Below, one piece after another: positions 60,859 through 64,000 of a DNA stretch of 64,000 bases. Positions within the stretch are counted from its first letter, which is position 1, and every line of letters begins with the position of its first letter. Origin of the DNA: Gracilariopsis chorda (taxonomy: Eukaryota; Rhodophyta; Florideophyceae; Gracilariales; Gracilariaceae); assembly GCA_003194525.1 (NCBI GenBank), contig NBIV01000081.1, positions 124,001 through 188,000 on the forward strand. The letters run 5' to 3'. The notes under the pieces were generated by a model, which saw nothing but the letters and a program-made list of their open reading frames with translations, was not told where the DNA came from and made no database searches. A program made the translations under genes and the position numbers.

Positions 60859-60877
60859 AGCCTGCCTTCGGAGGCAG
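60859..60877 (+). other. Strong short hairpin before the RT element
   Basis: CCTGCCT TCGG AGGCAGG: a 7 bp stem with a four-base loop, about 40 bp before the first frame of the element. May be structural; no further support. Confidence 0.45.
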
Positions 60878-60913
60878 GTCTCCGAGGGAAGGGGGCAGAA
60901 CTCAGAGAGACCT

Positions 60914-63360
60914 TTGAGCCTTTTGTGCCTGTTTTCTTTGGCCTACCGCGCTACTCAGACAGACTTAAAACGCGTATCGTATTCTACCAACACTTCTGTC
61001 AGGGAGCTGGTGTTGGTAGGTAGGACTTATCCTTTAGTAGGAAAGGAGAAGACCCCTGAGAAAGGAAAGATCATGGACGAACCTGAAGAGGAATCCACCT
61101 CGGAGAGCAGTAGCGAGAACGGAAGCGAGAGGGTATCACCCCGTAAGCCACGCCATCGTGAAGACCCTGACTTGCAGTTAGTAATGCAGGCTCTAGGAAA
61201 GATGCAGCGGTACCGTAAAAAGGACCGTGATGAACTACGCAAAGAGCATGCTTCTCTTCCGGAAAAAGCTTCCAAAGTTGAAATCCAAGAAGGCTAGCAG
61301 CGAGAGAGATTTGTTGGAAATTCTGAATCGAGCCAGGCACAGAGAGGGTGAAGAAAGTGAAGAACGTGTGGCAAGTGGAACTTTGGACCCCTACGAGGAC
61401 TTTTCGAACGTGAAACCTTCTGCGTCGACTTCCAAAAAGTCTAATAAACGGTTCTTTAAGAAGTTGGCGCACCGACCTTTCCCAGATCAGGCAGTTCTCG
61501 TGGACTCTCTAGGAAGAGAAAACATGTTGAGGAAGGCTTTGAACAATTACACGACTGTCTCTGCGAGGTCTGAAGCTTGGCATATGAGTGGAAATTGAAA
61601 TAAGCGCAAAGCGGCCACAGTGGCAAAAATCATCGACTGCATCATTAGTTCTCTGGATTTTATGCGCGGGAAGGACGATCCTGCAGTTGAGCTTTCCATC
61701 TGGTGTTTCGAAGCTGTAGTAATGCCACACAGAACCGGGAACTGGTCTGCAACGCGTGAATTGGAGGAAGAGCAGGATGACTTGGGGAGCGAAACTCACC
61801 GACGACGATTGTTTAAGTTGGGTAAATTGAGAAAAGAACTCTCGACCTCGACGAAAAAGGATAATTATGCCCTGTCGGAAGACAAAGAGACGGCTTGAGC
61901 TGACTTAAAAAAAAAACGAAAACAACATATATAGTGAACTGAGGTACGATGAACGAGCGAGATATGCTTCCCCTACAGTGGTTAATTAGAGATGCCACGA
62001 GGCACCCAAAATGTGCAAGTAAACGACTAAATCAGCGTCTTAGGAAACGGAGACTGCTTGAGGACATCGTGCAAAAGCTGTTAGGTGAGCTGTATGGCCT
62101 GAATGCTGGGCATGTCTTCTCATATCATCCGAGGTCAGGAGAGAGAAATGCTGTTCAATGGCTGGCGACATACTTCTTGCAAAAGATTGGAGCGGAATCC
62201 TTCCGCAAAAGCTATTTCGATGCGAGGTTTTCTGTAGAGGAGGACGATGTTAGTTTTGGATATGAACCCCCATAGAAATGGGTGTGTTTGGACCTGGAGC
62301 GAGTTTCCTTGCCAGTCGATGGTCTGGCAGCCTCGGCTGATATTCTTGCACTATTAACAGAGCACATCAAAGGAACGTATGCCGCAGAAGATGCAATCCT
62401 GAAGCCAGCGTGTGAGCGTGAGCCAGTGGCAATGCCTTTTTGCAGCATTCAAAATGAAAGAACGTTAGTCTTAAAACTGCGAACGGCCGGACTTGTCCGG
62501 CTGATTAATGAACAACCAAAGGTGATCAATGGACTTTTTTTTGAGGTACCAAAGAGTGATAAGGGAAGCCAGAGGCTGATCATCGACGCGCGTAACGTGA
62601 ATAAAGTCTTTAGGGCACCTGGTGAGACTGATCTACCGAATCCAGGACACCTTGCAAGTTTGTGGATCGACCTTGGGCGAAAGCTATATGTCAGTATGTC
62701 GGATATGGACAATCAGTTTCATCGAATGAAGATACCAGAATGGAAAAGCCTCTATTTCGGTTTACCTCCTATAGAAAAGTGTGACACGCAGCTATACCCT
62801 GTTATGCGTTCCATGCCCATGGGTTGCTCAAACTCTGTGTTTGTGGCACAGGCCATTCATCGGGAGCTGGTCGAGTCTGCCAACCTATCGCGAAGGGGCC
62901 GGATAACGGGTATTATAAATTTTTTTGATTTGATGTATGGAGTCTTTGTTGATGATTACTTCTCCCTTGGTATGAATAAGAAAAAGCGACTATGGCGCTG
63001 ATTAGCGTATGAAATGCCTAAATAAGGCCAGAAAGACGTTGGAATTGGACTGTTGTTGCTTTTCAAAGATTATCTTAGATTAGGAAACTTATTACAGCTC
63101 AAAGTCGGCAATGGCGTATTTTTGGATTCCCCAAGCCGACAGTCACATTATGCGACGATGAAAATCACGATGAAAAAACGGGGGCGAAAAGAAGCAGTGA
63201 CCATTCGAATTTTTCTTGTCGCAAGGATTTTATACAAATTGATCAAGCACCGAAAAATCCGTAGACGAGAAAATCTCTTCCCATACACATCTGCTCCATT
63301 ACGGGCAATATTGTGACCATTGGTGGACCGATTGGGGTTGACTTCAATTTGACGCCCCAT
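60914..63360 (+). pseudogene. Retroelement with an atypical reverse transcriptase, decayed
   Basis: Consecutive frames on the plus strand: 60914-61297 (acidic/Ser-rich, gag-like), 61227-61598, 61620-61898 (in-frame stop between these two), 61949-62275 and 62282-63001 (same frame, separated by one stop). The last holds an RT domain: FEVPKSDKGSQRLIIDARNVN, SMSDMDNQFHRMKIPEWKSLYFGLPP, MRSMPMGCSNSVFVAQAIH and the catalytic FVDDYF. It lacks the FGLxNAPxxFQ box of gypsy and the KTAFLNG box of copia. The style is like RTs I recall from dinoflagellate and other protist genomes. A run of ten A near 61907 is a likely frameshift point. No LTR or integrase was found. Confidence 0.65.
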
Positions 63361-64000
63361 GTTTTGTGACTCGGATGAAATGACTACAACTTGGTTTGGA
63401 GGGTTTAGTGATCAGAAAATTAATCGGGAGGACGGTGGAAAAATGAGAGTAATTTATGCCAAGCTATAAATATAACCTCACAAACTTCACAGGAACCTGA
63501 ATGGACTCAGCTTATAACAGAGCAGTCGGTTTGAGGCGGTAGCCAACAATGCACTACCACTTTTGAACTTGCCGTTGCCGAATTGGGATGGGGGTTTCGA
63601 GAATCTTCAAGTCTCGTCATGATTCTATCATGGAACTATAATTTGGAAGGAATTGTGCTTACAGGAATCTGGAAGTAGTATTAGTAATAGATCGACGGTG
63701 TAGGTCCGTCCGTTTGTAGCAGTTTTGCCACGGATAGACCCGGAAATATGGATGTCTGAACGAGGTTTATGGATTTGGGGAGAGGCAGGGAAAATGGTTT
63801 AAGTTCATTGATGGATGAAGGCGCTTGCTGATATTTCGCGCAGTTTTCCAAACATCTTATCTTCGTACTAAAGTCAAATGTTGTGGCTAATAATCATGTG
63901 AAAAGCGTGCCTTCAGGTGCCTTAGAAAATAGCGTGTAGCCTAAGTACTCAACGAACGTAGTGAGCTGGCGAAGGTCTTCAAGTAAAAAATGATGCTTTC
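63361..64000. other. Right edge, no gene recognised
   Basis: 640 bp of decayed sequence following the RT element; it may be its 3' part, cut by the window end. Confidence 0.35.

Noticed and set aside
1-64000. CRISPR arrays, rRNA genes, bacterial operons
   Set aside because: No regularly spaced repeats, no rRNA motifs, and intron, TATA and transposon content show a eukaryotic nuclear region.

Overview
This 64 kb window is nuclear DNA of a photosynthetic eukaryote. It has plastid-targeted lipoyl synthase and DUF1517 genes, mitochondrial PET127-like and metaxin-like genes, an AP-1 sigma gene with one spliceosomal intron, and many eukaryotic transposons. Most host genes are intronless, closely packed and separated by transposon-rich gaps. 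That fits a florideophyte red alga of the Chondrus kind; this assignment is inference and was not tested by any search.

Layout. (1) 1-7.7 kb is a retrotransposon graveyard. It holds a decayed Ty3/gypsy pol cut at the window edge, a Ty1/copia RT fragment joined to it, an unidentified minus-strand reading frame broken by one stop, a polypurine tract with an LTR-like block, and a decayed minus-strand copia element with its 93 bp LTR. (2) 7.9-18.3 kb is a compact housekeeping block: lipoyl synthase, DUF1517 protein, HINT3-like HIT protein, organellar zinc-ribbon/RRM protein, AP-1 sigma, CSN7, metaxin and PET127. Two convergent pairs are only 15 and 43 bp apart. (3) 18.3-39.5 kb is sparse. It holds a secreted heparinase II/III-like protein, an old yellow enzyme, a truncated mitochondrial carrier, two small uncharacterised ORFs, a TmpA/ferric-reductase-like membrane flavoprotein, and a dispersed SINE-like repeat ending in (GAA)n. 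(4) 39.5-44.2 kb is a complete, apparently recent Ty1/copia element with an intact 1387-codon gag-pol, about 90 bp LTRs, a 5 bp target duplication and a primer-binding site matching the anticodon arm of initiator tRNA-Met. (5) 45.5-48.7 kb carries an enoyl-CoA hydratase and a stand-alone NRPS-like adenylation protein. (6) 49.2-59.9 kb is a nested composite: a large Mutator-like element with ~263 bp inverted ends, carrying a broken MULE transposase and a Ulp1-type protease. It was invaded by an intact pogo-like element, and a Tc1-type element lies directly against the pogo end. (7) 60.9-63.3 kb is a decayed multi-frame element with a reverse transcriptase domain that is neither typical gypsy nor typical copia.

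The host genes do not form one pathway. The most distinctive content is the transposon stratigraphy: the Ulp1-carrying MULE with its guests, the unusual RT element, the young copia, and the unidentified minus-strand frame at 3.8-4.9 kb. No rRNA, tRNA or CRISPR feature could be supported. All family calls are from motifs read by eye.
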